Part shown: positions 26,904 through 35,169 of the stretch, in pieces | Numbering within the stretch: position 1 is the stretch's first letter | Layout of the letters: every line of letters begins with the position of its first letter | Origin: Streptomyces radicis | GTDB lineage: Bacteria > Actinomycetota > Actinomycetes > Streptomycetales > Streptomycetaceae | Assembly: GCF_003626575.1 (NCBI RefSeq) | Contig: NZ_RBDY01000006.1 | Coordinates: forward strand, 233,909 to 297,908 | Direction of reading: 5' to 3' | Length of the DNA: 64,000 bases | The notes under the pieces: generated by a model | Databases searched by the model: none | What the model was told of the DNA's origin: nothing | What the model saw: only the letters and a program-made list of their open reading frames with translations | Made by a program: the position numbers and the translations under genes

Positions 26904-27845
26904 TCAGGGACGGCGGGCGAAGATCCAGCGGTTGGGGGCCAGGGGGTCGTTCGGCTCGGGGAGGGGGCCCCGGCCGTGGTGGCGGGTGAAGTCGAACGGC
27001 GTGTGAACGGCCGTGGACCAGCCCCGGGTCCGCAGGTCGGCGGCCGAGTCGGGGCGCGGGTCGCCGTCGAAGAGCGCGAGCAGGTCCACGCCGATCTGCC
27101 GCCTTGTCGCGCGGTAGACGGGGCTGTCCCTGGCCATCGGCGCCCCGATGTCGAGCTTGGCCTCGTAGCCGAACGCGCTGCCCGGCGCGCTCAGCCGGTC
27201 CACGGTGGCGACGAGGTGGCGCTCGGCGGCGTGGGGGAGGTAGAGCAGCAGGCCCTCGGCCAGCCAGGTGGTGGGGACGTCCCGCTCGAAGCCCGCGGCG
27301 GTCAGCGCGCCCGCCCAGTCGTCGCGCAGGTCGGCGGCGACGGGGACGCGCGCCGCGCGGGGCGTGGCGCGGCGCCCGTCGAGCACCCCGCGCTTGAACG
27401 CCAGCACCTCCGCCCTGTCGATCTCGAAGACCGCGCAGCCCGGCGGCCAGTCGAGGCGGAACGCCCGCGCGTCCAACCCCGCGCCCAGGATGACGACTTG
27501 ACGGGCTCCCGCGTGGGCCGAGCGCAGCGCGAAGTCGTCGATGACCCTGGTGCGCAGGCCGAAGTAGCGGCCCAGGCGCCCCCACAGGGGGTTCGCGTCG
27601 CCGTCCGGGACCTGCCGCGGGCGCGTCGGCCAGCCCGCGGAGGCCCGCGCGGCGCGCACGAAGTGCTCGGCGTGCGCGTCCCTGGCCAGGGCGTCGACGC
27701 GGTGCGTCTCGATCGCCCGCGCGGCGGCGACCATCAGCGCGGTCAGGCCGACGCCGCCCTCGATGCCCGCGCCGACCCCCGCGCCGGGGTCGGGGGCGCT
27801 GCCGGGGACGCTGCCGGGAACGGTATCGCTGTCGACGTCGCCCAC
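26904..27845 (-). CDS. class I SAM-dependent methyltransferase (leucine carboxyl methyltransferase-like)
   Basis: 313 residues from GTG 27845, fixed by GAGGAGG 7 bases upstream. After a Gly/Pro-rich leader (about 1-30), it reads as the LCMT/TIGR00027-like family: LTALMVAAARAIETHR, SAM-binding VVILGAGLDARAFRLDW, VFEIDRAEVLAFKR and WLAEGLLLYLPHAA. It shares 103 bases with the 3' end of the isochorismatase-like gene, so the two overlap extensively in different frames. It is the third gene of a dehydrogenase-hydrolase-methyltransferase operon and probably O-methylates a carboxylate or hydroxyl product. Target unknown. Confidence 0.88.
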   Translation of the reverse strand: MGDVDSDTVPGSVPGSAPDPGAGVGAGIEGGVGLTALMVAAARAIETHRVDALARDAHAEHFVRAARASAGWPTRPRQVPDGDANPLWGRLGRYFGLRTRVIDDFALRSAHAGARQVVILGAGLDARAFRLDWPPGCAVFEIDRAEVLAFKRGVLDGRRATPRAARVPVAADLRDDWAGALTAAGFERDVPTTWLAEGLLLYLPHAAERHLVATVDRLSAPGSAFGYEAKLDIGAPMARDSPVYRATRRQIGVDLLALFDGDPRPDSAADLRTRGWSTAVHTPFDFTRHHGRGPLPEPNDPLAPNRWIFARRP

Positions 27846-28414
27846 GCGGCCGCCTCCTCGGGGGTGAGTGTGGTGGTGCGGGCGCCGTAGACCAGGCGCA
27901 TGAAGCGCAGGATCTCCGCGTCCGGCAGGTGCAGGCTCGCGGTGCAGTCCGTCAGGACCGTCACATGGAACCCCTTCTGGAACGCCGTCCGCGCCGTCGA
28001 GTCCACGCAGACGTCCGTGAACAGGCCGACAAACACCAGGTGCCCCACGCCGCGCTCGCTCAGGTGCCGCTCGAACCCGTCGCTGAGGAACGCGTCGAAG
28101 CACGCCCGTTTCGTGAAGACCCGCTCACCGGGGGCCGGGGCCACCTTGTGGAACTCCGCCCCGCTCGAGCCCTCGCGGCACTTGGGCCGCTTGCCCAGCA
28201 GCTCGTCCCTGCGCCGCCAGCTGGGCCGTTGGTGCTCGACGTCGCCGACGAAGCGGACGAAGACGACCTCGGTGCCGCCGTGCCGCGCGGCGTCGACGGC
28301 GCGGGCGGCGTTCGTGGTCACCCGGTCCAACGCCGTGGGATCGCCGGGGAATCCGGCGCTGAAGTCGCTCTGGAGGTCGACGGCGATCAGCGCCGTGCCG
28401 CCCCCGGCGGTCAT
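27743..28414 (-). CDS. isochorismatase-family cysteine hydrolase
   Basis: 223 residues from ATG 28414. The catalytic triad of the family is visible: D13 (ALIAVDLQSDF), K102 (FTKRACFDAF) and C136 (GLFTDVCVDSTA). The cis-peptide region is as expected. Relatives hydrolyse isochorismate, N-carbamoyl compounds, nicotinamide or phenazine precursors. The last ~30 residues are Pro/Ala/Arg-rich and arise where the gene overlaps the methyltransferase, suggesting a recently extended C-terminus. Its start overlaps the dehydrogenase stop by 4 bases (ATGA). Confidence 0.88.
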   Translation of the reverse strand: MTAGGGTALIAVDLQSDFSAGFPGDPTALDRVTTNAARAVDAARHGGTEVVFVRFVGDVEHQRPSWRRRDELLGKRPKCREGSSGAEFHKVAPAPGERVFTKRACFDAFLSDGFERHLSERGVGHLVFVGLFTDVCVDSTARTAFQKGFHVTVLTDCTASLHLPDAEILRFMRLVYGARTTTLTPEEAAAWATSTAIPFPAASPAAPPTPARGSARASRAASA

Positions 28415-29502
28415 GACCCGGCCACCGGCGTCGGCCCCGCGGTCGCGACAACGTCGGCGAACACGTCGGCGAACGCGTCGAGGAACGCGTCCACCACCGC
28501 CGTCGTCGTGTGCCGCCCCCCGGCGTCCGGGGTCCCCACGCCCCGCTCGCGCATGGCCAGCAGGGCGCGCTCCGCCGCGTCCACCGCGCCCGGGCAGCCG
28601 ACGTGCCGCTCGGCGATGGCCGCCGCGGCGCGCACGGTGGCCAGGGGGTTGACCGTGTCGCGGCCCGCCAGGTCGTCGGCGGAGCCGTGCACGGTCTGGT
28701 ACTCGACGAGCCCGGCCACGTCGGGGTCGAGGTGGACGTTCTCCGTGCAGCGGCTCTCCTGGCGCTCGGAGCCGAAGCGGTCGAGCAGGATGACATGCAT
28801 GATGTCGCCCCATTCGTTACCGGCGACGATCACGGTGCGCGGCGCGGGCCCTTGCTCGACCAGGTCGCGGTTCACCGTGTCGGGCTGGCACAACTCGATG
28901 CGCACGCCCCGCCGGTGGGCGATCTCGGTCACCCAGGCGTCCAGGGCGCCGTCGAGCAGGTGGAACTTGTACGCCATGACCACGCGCCCCACCTCCCGGC
29001 CGGGCCACTGCCGCCGCGCCCGCCGCAGCGCGAGCGCGACGACCTCGTCGGTGACCGCGTGGCTGAACGTCTGGGTGCGGGTGACGGTGCCGGGCGCGTG
29101 CTCGTTCTCGCCGGTGTAGAAGCCCTGGGCCTGGTCGCGGACGAGCAGCATCGACGCGTCGCCCGAGCCGATGGGGTCCACCTTCACCGCCCGCAGGCGC
29201 TGCCGCACGAGGTAGAGCGACTGGGCGTTGATCGCCGTGCGGAAGACGGCCGTGACCCCGGCGGCGGCCAGGGAGCGGCAGAAGCGCTCGTAGTGCTCGG
29301 CGTCCGCGCGGGTCAGCTCGCGGACGCGCTCGATCCCGCCCTCGGCCTTGAGCGACACATAGGAGTGGTACGCCCTCGGCGAGCGCACGAGGTCGACCTC
29401 GCGCCCGTACGCCCTGGCGACCTCCCCCACGACCCGCTCGAAGACCGCCGCCAACTCCGGCCCCGTCCCCCGCCCGACGGCGAGCCCGACGGCCGACTTC
29501 AC
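28411..29502 (-). CDS. isocitrate/isopropylmalate dehydrogenase family protein
   Basis: 363 residues from GTG 29502 (GGTGGAG close upstream). It carries the hallmarks of beta-decarboxylating dehydrogenases: LAVGRGTGPELAAVF at the N-terminus, an LVRDQAQGFYTGENE loop equivalent to the arginine/NTEG region, a lysine in VMAYKFHLLDG, metal-binding aspartates in NEWGDIMHVILLD, and the cofactor loop EYQTVHGSADDLAGRDTVNP. Divergence in the NTEG and KxN motifs argues against a plain LeuB or Icd. The context (isochorismatase-like hydrolase plus methyltransferase, all overlapping) suggests a specialised metabolic pathway. Substrate unknown. Confidence 0.88.
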   Translation of the reverse strand: MKSAVGLAVGRGTGPELAAVFERVVGEVARAYGREVDLVRSPRAYHSYVSLKAEGGIERVRELTRADAEHYERFCRSLAAAGVTAVFRTAINAQSLYLVRQRLRAVKVDPIGSGDASMLLVRDQAQGFYTGENEHAPGTVTRTQTFSHAVTDEVVALALRRARRQWPGREVGRVVMAYKFHLLDGALDAWVTEIAHRRGVRIELCQPDTVNRDLVEQGPAPRTVIVAGNEWGDIMHVILLDRFGSERQESRCTENVHLDPDVAGLVEYQTVHGSADDLAGRDTVNPLATVRAAAAIAERHVGCPGAVDAAERALLAMRERGVGTPDAGGRHTTTAVVDAFLDAFADVFADVVATAGPTPVAGS

Positions 29503-29713
29503 GGTGCTCCACCCATGCTGAACCCCATCTCTCCCCGACGGCTTCCCGACGGCTTCCCGACGACATCCCCGATGGCTCGGAACGCCCTCCACTATCCGTT
29601 CGAGGGGGCGGGTGGGGGCGAGGAGCCGGGAATTGTTCACCGAAAAGGGTGAGATGCACTGGCCAATGGTTTGGCCGCGGCGCGGCGCGGGGGGTCGCGC
29701 GCCGCGCGACCCC

Positions 29714-29759
29714 CAACACTTAGCCCTTGCGTAAACCATTTTCATCCGCAACACTTAGC
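29714..29759 (+). promoter_or_regulatory. direct repeats (probable operator) before the ArsR gene
   Basis: CAACACTTAGC occurs perfectly at 29714-29724 and 29749-29759, 35 bases apart. The second copy ends 3 bases before the ArsR start codon. The region between is unusually AT-rich (GTAAACCATTTTCATC). Likely promoter with an autoregulatory site. The gap 29503-29713 shows no gene. Confidence 0.55.
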
Positions 29760-29762
29760 TCC

Positions 29763-30101
29763 ATGGCACAGTATTCGGCGCACCTGGACGGTGTGTTCGT
29801 CGCCCTCGCCGACCCGACCCGGCGCGCCGTGGTCCGGCGCCTCGGCCACGGGCCCACGAGCGTCGGCGACCTCGCCCGCGCGTTCCCGATGACCCTGCCC
29901 TCGTTCATGAAGCACGTGCGGACGCTCGAGTCGAACGGGCTCATCCGCACGGTCAAGTCGGGCCGGGTGCGCACCTGCGTGCTCAACCGCGAGCGGCTCG
30001 CCCTCGTCGACGACTGGCTCGCGGAGCAGCGCCGCGTCTGGGAGGAGCGCACCGACCGCCTGGAGCGGTTCGTCACCGACCCCGAGGAGAACAGACAGTG
30101 A
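29763..30101 (+). CDS. ArsR family winged-helix transcriptional regulator
   Basis: 112 residues from ATG 29763. Winged-helix core: VFVALADPTRRAVVRRLGHGPTSVGDLARAFPMTLPSFMKHVRTLESNGLIRTVKSGRVRTC. It lacks the cysteine metal-binding motif (CxC) of arsenic sensors, placing it in the common non-metal ArsR group paired with SRPBCC proteins. Its stop overlaps the SRPBCC start by 4 bases (GTGA). It probably represses its own operon through the direct repeats just upstream. Confidence 0.9.
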   Translation: MAQYSAHLDGVFVALADPTRRAVVRRLGHGPTSVGDLARAFPMTLPSFMKHVRTLESNGLIRTVKSGRVRTCVLNRERLALVDDWLAEQRRVWEERTDRLERFVTDPEENRQ

Positions 30102-30574
30102 ATCCCGACCTCGACCTCGCCTTGCGGCGGATCATCCGCGCCCCGGTCGCGACCGTGTGGCGCGCGTGGACCGACCCGACCCGGCTCGCGCGATGGTGGG
30201 TCCCCGCCCCGACCCGCTGCCGGGTGGACCGCCTGGAGCTGCGCCCTGGCGGGGCGTTCGTGACGTGGCTGAGCGACGAAGGGGCCGAGTTCGTCCCGCA
30301 CCTGGACGCCTGCTTCCTCGCCGTCGACGAGCTCAGACGGATCGTGTTCACGAACGCGATCGACAGCGAATGGCGCCCCGCGCACCCCGACCCCGTCGCG
30401 ATGACCACCACGGTCACGCTCGACGATCACCCCGACGGCACGGACTACCGGATGGTCGTCCGGCACGGCGACCCCGAGGCCCGCGCCCAGCACGAGCGGC
30501 TCGGCTTCGCGGACGGCGTGGGCTCGGTCGTCGGCCAGCTGGCCGCGCTCGCCGAGGGCGCGGCCCCGCGCTGA
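30098..30574 (+). CDS. SRPBCC (AHSA1-like) domain protein
   Basis: 158 residues from GTG 30098. The AHSA1/START-like fold is evident: LALRRIIRAPVATVWRAWTDPTRLARWWVP, LRPGGAFVTWL, and a C-terminal helix GFADGVGSVVGQLAAL. Such proteins bind hydrophobic ligands; the ligand is unknown. Second gene of an ArsR operon. The stop TGA sits inside CTGAGG, where the next, broken gene would have begun. Confidence 0.9.
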   Translation: MNPDLDLALRRIIRAPVATVWRAWTDPTRLARWWVPAPTRCRVDRLELRPGGAFVTWLSDEGAEFVPHLDACFLAVDELRRIVFTNAIDSEWRPAHPDPVAMTTTVTLDDHPDGTDYRMVVRHGDPEARAQHERLGFADGVGSVVGQLAALAEGAAPR

Positions 30575-30649
30575 GGATCGCCCTCACCGGGCTCGTCACG
30601 CTCGACGGGGTCAGCCAGGGTCCCGGCTCGCCCGATCCGTTCACCGAGC
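30571..30649 (+). pseudogene. remnant of a RibD-C/dihydrofolate-reductase-like gene
   Basis: In the frame beginning at 30571 the sequence reads LRIALTGLVTLDGVSQGPGSPDP, the characteristic N-terminus of the RibD-C/DHFR-like family (xxFVTLDGVSQGPGSP). Where an ATGA coupling would be expected, the start codon reads CTG. After about 26 codons the similarity ends in a 17-bp tandem duplication. These reductase-like genes commonly follow ArsR-SRPBCC pairs, so this is the third operon gene, now truncated and probably startless. Confidence 0.65.
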
Positions 30650-30665
30650 CGATCCGTTCACCGAG
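30632..30665. repeat. 17-bp tandem duplication at the truncation point
   Basis: CCGATCCGTTCACCGAG occurs twice head to tail (30632-30648 and 30649-30665). It marks the end of the reductase remnant and may be the footprint of the deletion. Confidence 0.8.
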
Positions 30666-30738
30666 CGGATGAACGCGCCGCCGTAGTACGTCGTGGCGAA
30701 CGCCGCCACCCCCTGCGGGACATCTCCGGCGGAACGGC

Positions 30739-33700
30739 TCAGCCCGCGGGGCAGCTCTCGCGGAACGGGATGTCGGGGGCGAGCTCGGCCCACTCCCACG
30801 CGTGGAGGCCGCCGCCCGCGACGCGGCAGGCCATGCCGACCGTGTCCGCCGCGATGGCCGGGTGATCGCCCAGGTCGTACACGAACGAGCCACCGCCGCT
30901 CGCCGTCACCAGATACCGCCCATCGGGGGAGAACACCGCGTCCAGCACGGCGTCCTCATGCGTCGGGAGCCTGAACGCCACGTGCGGCTCGGCGCGTTCG
31001 CCCACGGCCCACACGCGGACCGTTCCGTCGTTGGCGGCCCCCAGCACCAGATCGCCGCCCGGGTGGAACGCCAGGTGCGACATCACATCGCCTCCCGGCT
31101 CGGTGCTGCCCACCACCTCGGGGGCGCCCGGCCCTTCGACGTCCCACAGCAACAGGTTGTTGCTCTCGATGCTTCCGAGCCACCCCTCGGTCACCACGGT
31201 CGCGCCATCGGGGGCGAGGACGGCGGGATCGCCGGGCCGCTGCGCCCGGTCGAGCTCGACGGCGTCCCCGGTCGAGACGTCCCACAGGCTGACGCCGGTG
31301 CTCTCGGGTATGAGGAGGCGACGGTTGTCGGGGAGGAACGCGAGGTCACCCACCGAGGCGGTCGACTCGAACGACGCGACCTCGGAAGGGCGCGCGGGAT
31401 CGCTGACATCCCAGACCAGGACGTTGTCGCCCCTGTGCGCCAGCAGCGAGCCGTCGGGGGAGAGGGCGAGGGAGTCCACCACCCCTTCCTCGACGTCGAG
31501 TTGGCCCAGCTGACGCGGCTCGGCCGGGTCGGTGACGTTCCACAGCGCCAGCTCGCCGTCGCCGTGCAGCGCGGCCAGCAGCCCGCCGTCCGCGCTGAAC
31601 GCGACGTCGATGACGCCGCTCTCGGGGCGTCCCCGCAGAGTGGCGACAACGCCGGGCGCGGCCGGGTCGGTCATGTCGAGCAGCCGGACCTCGGGCCCTT
31701 GGCCGACGGCCAGCGTGGTGCCACCGCCCCCCGTCGGCCAAGCGCGCGCCGTGCCCAGGATCGGCTCGGGAACGATGTCGATCCCCCGGAGGTCCGCCAG
31801 GTCCCAGCGGATGGTCTCGAACGCGATGCCGTCCACCGAGAGCAGCGAGCGGCCCTCGGGGTCGAACGCCAACGCCTCGACGATGTAGCCATGCCCCATC
31901 AGGCGGGTCTCCTCGACCGGCTCCCTCGGGTCGCGCACGTCCCACAGCGCGATGTTCGGGTCGAATCCGGCGCTGGCGAGTCGGCGCCCGTCGGGTGAGA
32001 AGGCGAGCGTCCCGATCGTCTCGGTGTGGGCCGTCCACTCGGCCAACTCCTCCGGATCACCGGGTGAGTTGACGTCGAAGAGCCGAATCGCGCGATCCTC
32101 CCCCACGGCCAGCAGGCCGCCATCGGCGCTGAACACGACCGCCGCGCGGAAGGCCTCGTCCACCCAGCCGCCCGCGCGGGGTCGCGCGGGGTCACTCACA
32201 TCCCACACGCGCACGCCCTCGAACCCCTGGACGGCGAGGGTCCGGCCGTCGGGCCCGAACGTCACGGCCGACGCGTGGTCCTCCTCCTCGGTGACCGAGA
32301 GCCGCCGAGGGCTTCGGGGGTCGGAGATGTCCCACAGGACAAGCGTCTCGCCGCTCTCGTGCTCCCATCCGATGGCGGCCAACGTCCCGCCGTCCGGGCT
32401 CAGTCCGACCGCCGTCGGCTCCCCCGACGCCCCCTCGATCCCCAACGACGCGAGGCGTTCGGGCTCGGCGCCCTCGGCGAACCCCGCGATGTCCCACAGC
32501 GAGACCGCGCCGTCGCCGCACAGCGTGGCCAGCGTCGCGCTGTCGGGGCCGCCGAGCGCGAGGGGTTCGCCGGAGTAGGAGTCGGTCCGGCAGGGCAGGT
32601 GCGCCAGCGGGGCACGCCGGTCGGAGCCGGGGCCCACGTCCCACAACGCCAGGTCCTCCTCGTCCGAAAGACCGGCCAGCGTCCGCCCGTCGGCGCCGAG
32701 CACGGTGACGCCGGGGAAGGCGGACGCGTCGTCCGCCGTCTCCAACTGGTCCGCGCCGCGGAACGGTTGGGTGGCCAGCGTGGTGTACAGCGCCTCGCGC
32801 GCCTCGGCCGTGGGGCGCAGCGCGTGGGCGGCCATGGCCAGGCGCAGCGACTCGCGCGGGTCGGTCGCGCGGGCGCTCTCGGCCTGGGCCAACAGGGCAC
32901 GGTGGGTGGCGAGTTCGCCCTGCTGCTCGGCGTTGCGCCGCTGCTCGTTCGCGTTCCCCAGCTGGACCCACGCGACCGCGGTGGCGATCAGGGCCAGGCA
33001 CAGCGCCACGGCCACCGCGCCGAGCGAGCGGCGCAGCGCGGTGACCCCGCGGGCCTCGCGGTGGCGTTCACGCTCCTCGGTCTCCTCGCTCGCGGCCACG
33101 AACACCCGTTCGCGCTCGGGGAGTTCGCCGAGCTCCAGCACCTCCTGGAGCCTGCTGCCCCGGTAGAGGTACGCCGGGTCACGCTCGGCCGCGTGCCACA
33201 CGTCGGCGACCGCGCGCAGCTCCTGGCGCAGCAGCAGGGTGGCGGCGTCCTGCTCGATCCAGCGGCGCAGCTGCGGCCACTCCCGCAGCAGCGCCTCGTG
33301 TGCGATCTGCGCCGAGTCCCGGTCCACGGTGATCAGCCGCCGCTCGGCCAGCCGGTCGCACAGGTCCCTCGCGTTCGGCGGGAGGCCGTCGAGCAGGGTG
33401 GCGAGCGGCACGCGGTCGCGGACCGCCGAGCGGATGCCGGTGCCATCCGGGGCCAGGTGCACCATGCGGGGCAGCAACTTCCGTAGTGTGGCGCGCTGTT
33501 CGTCGTCGAGCTCCTCGTACAGGTCCTCGGTCGTGGTGGCGACCGAGCGCCAAATGCCGCCGACCGCCTCATATCCGGCGAGGGTGAGCCTGGTGCCGCT
33601 GCGCCGCTGCCAGGTCTCGCGCAGCACATGGGCGAGGAACGGCAGCGCGCCCGCCGTGTCGTCGCCTGGGCGGCCCTCGCGCAGGTCGTGCAGCAGCCGT

Positions 33701-35169
33701 TCGGTGAGCCCGCGCTCCAGGCGCAGACCGGCCACGGCCGCGGGGCCGTCGACGGCGGTGCGCAGCTCGCGTTCCCGCATCGGGGCAACGGTCAACTGGC
33801 CGCGTTCGAGGGCGCGTTCGAGGTCGGGGTGGGCCAGGCAGCTGCCGTAGTGGTCGGCGCGCAGCCCTAGCACCACGCGAGGGCGCGCCCCGGTGCCGCC
33901 GCCGCCCGCGAGCGCGGCGATGAACGAGCCCCGTTCATGCGGGTCCACACGGTGGGCGAACACCTCCTCGAACTGGTCGACGACCAGCAGCCCGCACGCC
34001 GGGCGGCCCGGGAGCGCCGGGGGGAGGCGGCCTTCGTCGAGCGCGTCCCGCACGTCGTCGCGCGCACGGCCTGTGGCCCCGGCCCACACCTCGGCGAGCG
34101 CGTCCAGCGGGCGTTCGCCGGGGGCGGGCAACAGCACGGCGGGCCACGGGACTTCGGGATCGCCCTCGGCATGGCGGCGTTCGAGGTGGCGGCGTTCGAG
34201 CCCGGCGAGCAGCCCGGCGCGCAGCAGTGAGGACTTGCCCGCGCCCGACGCGCCGACCAGGACCACGGGCCCATCGCCGGGGCCCGTGACGGCGTCGAGG
34301 AGCCGCTCGTTGAGCTCGTCACGGCCGAAGAAGTGACGGCTCTCCTCGGCCCTGAACGGCTCCAACCCCGGGTAGGGGCACGGCACATCGGCGGGCGGCT
34401 CGGCGCGCGCCCCTTCTTCGTCGGGGCCCGGCTCGGGGGCGGCGCGGTTGCGGGCGATGACCAACTCCCCCAGCGTTCCCTCGCTCTGCCGGGACGGGCG
34501 CACGCGACCGTCGGCGAACTCCCGGTCCAGCACGGCGAACACGCGGTCCGCCGTCAGCCAGGGCGGGCCCGTCGGGTCACCCTCGGTGAGGAGCCGCAGC
34601 AGGCGACCGCCGAAGAGGGTGTGCGGCTCGCCAGGGGGCGCGAACGACAGCTGGTAGTGGGAGGCCGAGGCCAGCAGGAGGCTGCCCCTGGGGCGGGCGG
34701 AGGCGAACGGCTGCCGCGCGCCGCCGCCCGTTCCGGGGGTCCTGGCGCGCCCGGAGAAGCAGCAGTCGAGGACGACGAGGCTGCCGTGCGACGCCTCGCC
34801 GAGCAGGTCGCGCAGGGTGCGGTAGGGGACGGCGCCCGCGATGTGCCCCGCGGATCGGCTCGCGTGGGTCGCGAGGTACAACTCGTCGCGCGGGCCCAGG
34901 AGTCCATGGCCGACGTAGGAGAGCAGCACGGGTCCCGTGGCGGCCAGGACCGCCTCCTCGACGGCGGCCACCACCTCGTCGGGGCCCGCCGCGCCCGGCA
35001 CCCGGGTGACGCGCTCGGCCGCCATGCCGCAGACGTCGTGGAGCGCGTGCTCCAGGCCGTCGAGCGTGGCGTCCACGGTGGGCAGCTCGGGCAGGTCCGA
35101 GCCCGGGTCGTGGCGGCCCGTGCCGATCAGTACCGCGCGGGCGCCCGGAACGGCCAGGTCACCGCGCAC
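30739..35169 (-). CDS. caspase - nSTAND ATPase - transmembrane - WD40 conflict-system protein (EACC1-associated type)
   Basis: 1476 residues from GTG 35169, overlapping the EACC1 gene by 11 bases. The N-terminal caspase-like peptidase (about 8-240) has the His/Cys dyad: SYVGHG (H88) and VLDCCFSG (C137). Next comes an nSTAND NTPase (about 265-700) with FFGRDELNERLLDAV, Walker A GASGAGKSS (about 307-315) and Walker B LLVVDQFEEVF (about 395-405). A transmembrane helix follows at about 716-737. The rest (about 790-1476) is WD40-type repeats with recurrent xxSPDGRxLA and LWDVxDPxxP motifs. In the STAND model the repeats sense a ligand, ATP binding drives oligomerisation, and the caspase kills or arrests the cell. 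The membrane helix would anchor signalling at the membrane. Confidence 0.9.
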   Translation of the reverse strand: MRGDLAVPGARAVLIGTGRHDPGSDLPELPTVDATLDGLEHALHDVCGMAAERVTRVPGAAGPDEVVAAVEEAVLAATGPVLLSYVGHGLLGPRDELYLATHASRSAGHIAGAVPYRTLRDLLGEASHGSLVVLDCCFSGRARTPGTGGGARQPFASARPRGSLLLASASHYQLSFAPPGEPHTLFGGRLLRLLTEGDPTGPPWLTADRVFAVLDREFADGRVRPSRQSEGTLGELVIARNRAAPEPGPDEEGARAEPPADVPCPYPGLEPFRAEESRHFFGRDELNERLLDAVTGPGDGPVVLVGASGAGKSSLLRAGLLAGLERRHLERRHAEGDPEVPWPAVLLPAPGERPLDALAEVWAGATGRARDDVRDALDEGRLPPALPGRPACGLLVVDQFEEVFAHRVDPHERGSFIAALAGGGGTGARPRVVLGLRADHYGSCLAHPDLERALERGQLTVAPMRERELRTAVDGPAAVAGLRLERGLTERLLHDLREGRPGDDTAGALPFLAHVLRETWQRRSGTRLTLAGYEAVGGIWRSVATTTEDLYEELDDEQRATLRKLLPRMVHLAPDGTGIRSAVRDRVPLATLLDGLPPNARDLCDRLAERRLITVDRDSAQIAHEALLREWPQLRRWIEQDAATLLLRQELRAVADVWHAAERDPAYLYRGSRLQEVLELGELPERERVFVAASEETEERERHREARGVTALRRSLGAVAVALCLALIATAVAWVQLGNANEQRRNAEQQGELATHRALLAQAESARATDPRESLRLAMAAHALRPTAEAREALYTTLATQPFRGADQLETADDASAFPGVTVLGADGRTLAGLSDEEDLALWDVGPGSDRRAPLAHLPCRTDSYSGEPLALGGPDSATLATLCGDGAVSLWDIAGFAEGAEPERLASLGIEGASGEPTAVGLSPDGGTLAAIGWEHESGETLVLWDISDPRSPRRLSVTEEEDHASAVTFGPDGRTLAVQGFEGVRVWDVSDPARPRAGGWVDEAFRAAVVFSADGGLLAVGEDRAIRLFDVNSPGDPEELAEWTAHTETIGTLAFSPDGRRLASAGFDPNIALWDVRDPREPVEETRLMGHGYIVEALAFDPEGRSLLSVDGIAFETIRWDLADLRGIDIVPEPILGTARAWPTGGGGTTLAVGQGPEVRLLDMTDPAAPGVVATLRGRPESGVIDVAFSADGGLLAALHGDGELALWNVTDPAEPRQLGQLDVEEGVVDSLALSPDGSLLAHRGDNVLVWDVSDPARPSEVASFESTASVGDLAFLPDNRRLLIPESTGVSLWDVSTGDAVELDRAQRPGDPAVLAPDGATVVTEGWLGSIESNNLLLWDVEGPGAPEVVGSTEPGGDVMSHLAFHPGGDLVLGAANDGTVRVWAVGERAEPHVAFRLPTHEDAVLDAVFSPDGRYLVTASGGGSFVYDLGDHPAIAADTVGMACRVAGGGLHAWEWAELAPDIPFRESCPAG

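Noticed and set aside
30655..30725. Minus-strand phrase GVAAFATTYYGGAFIRSVNG
   Set aside because: Looks protein-like but has no start, no family match I can name and is out of frame with the caspase gene.
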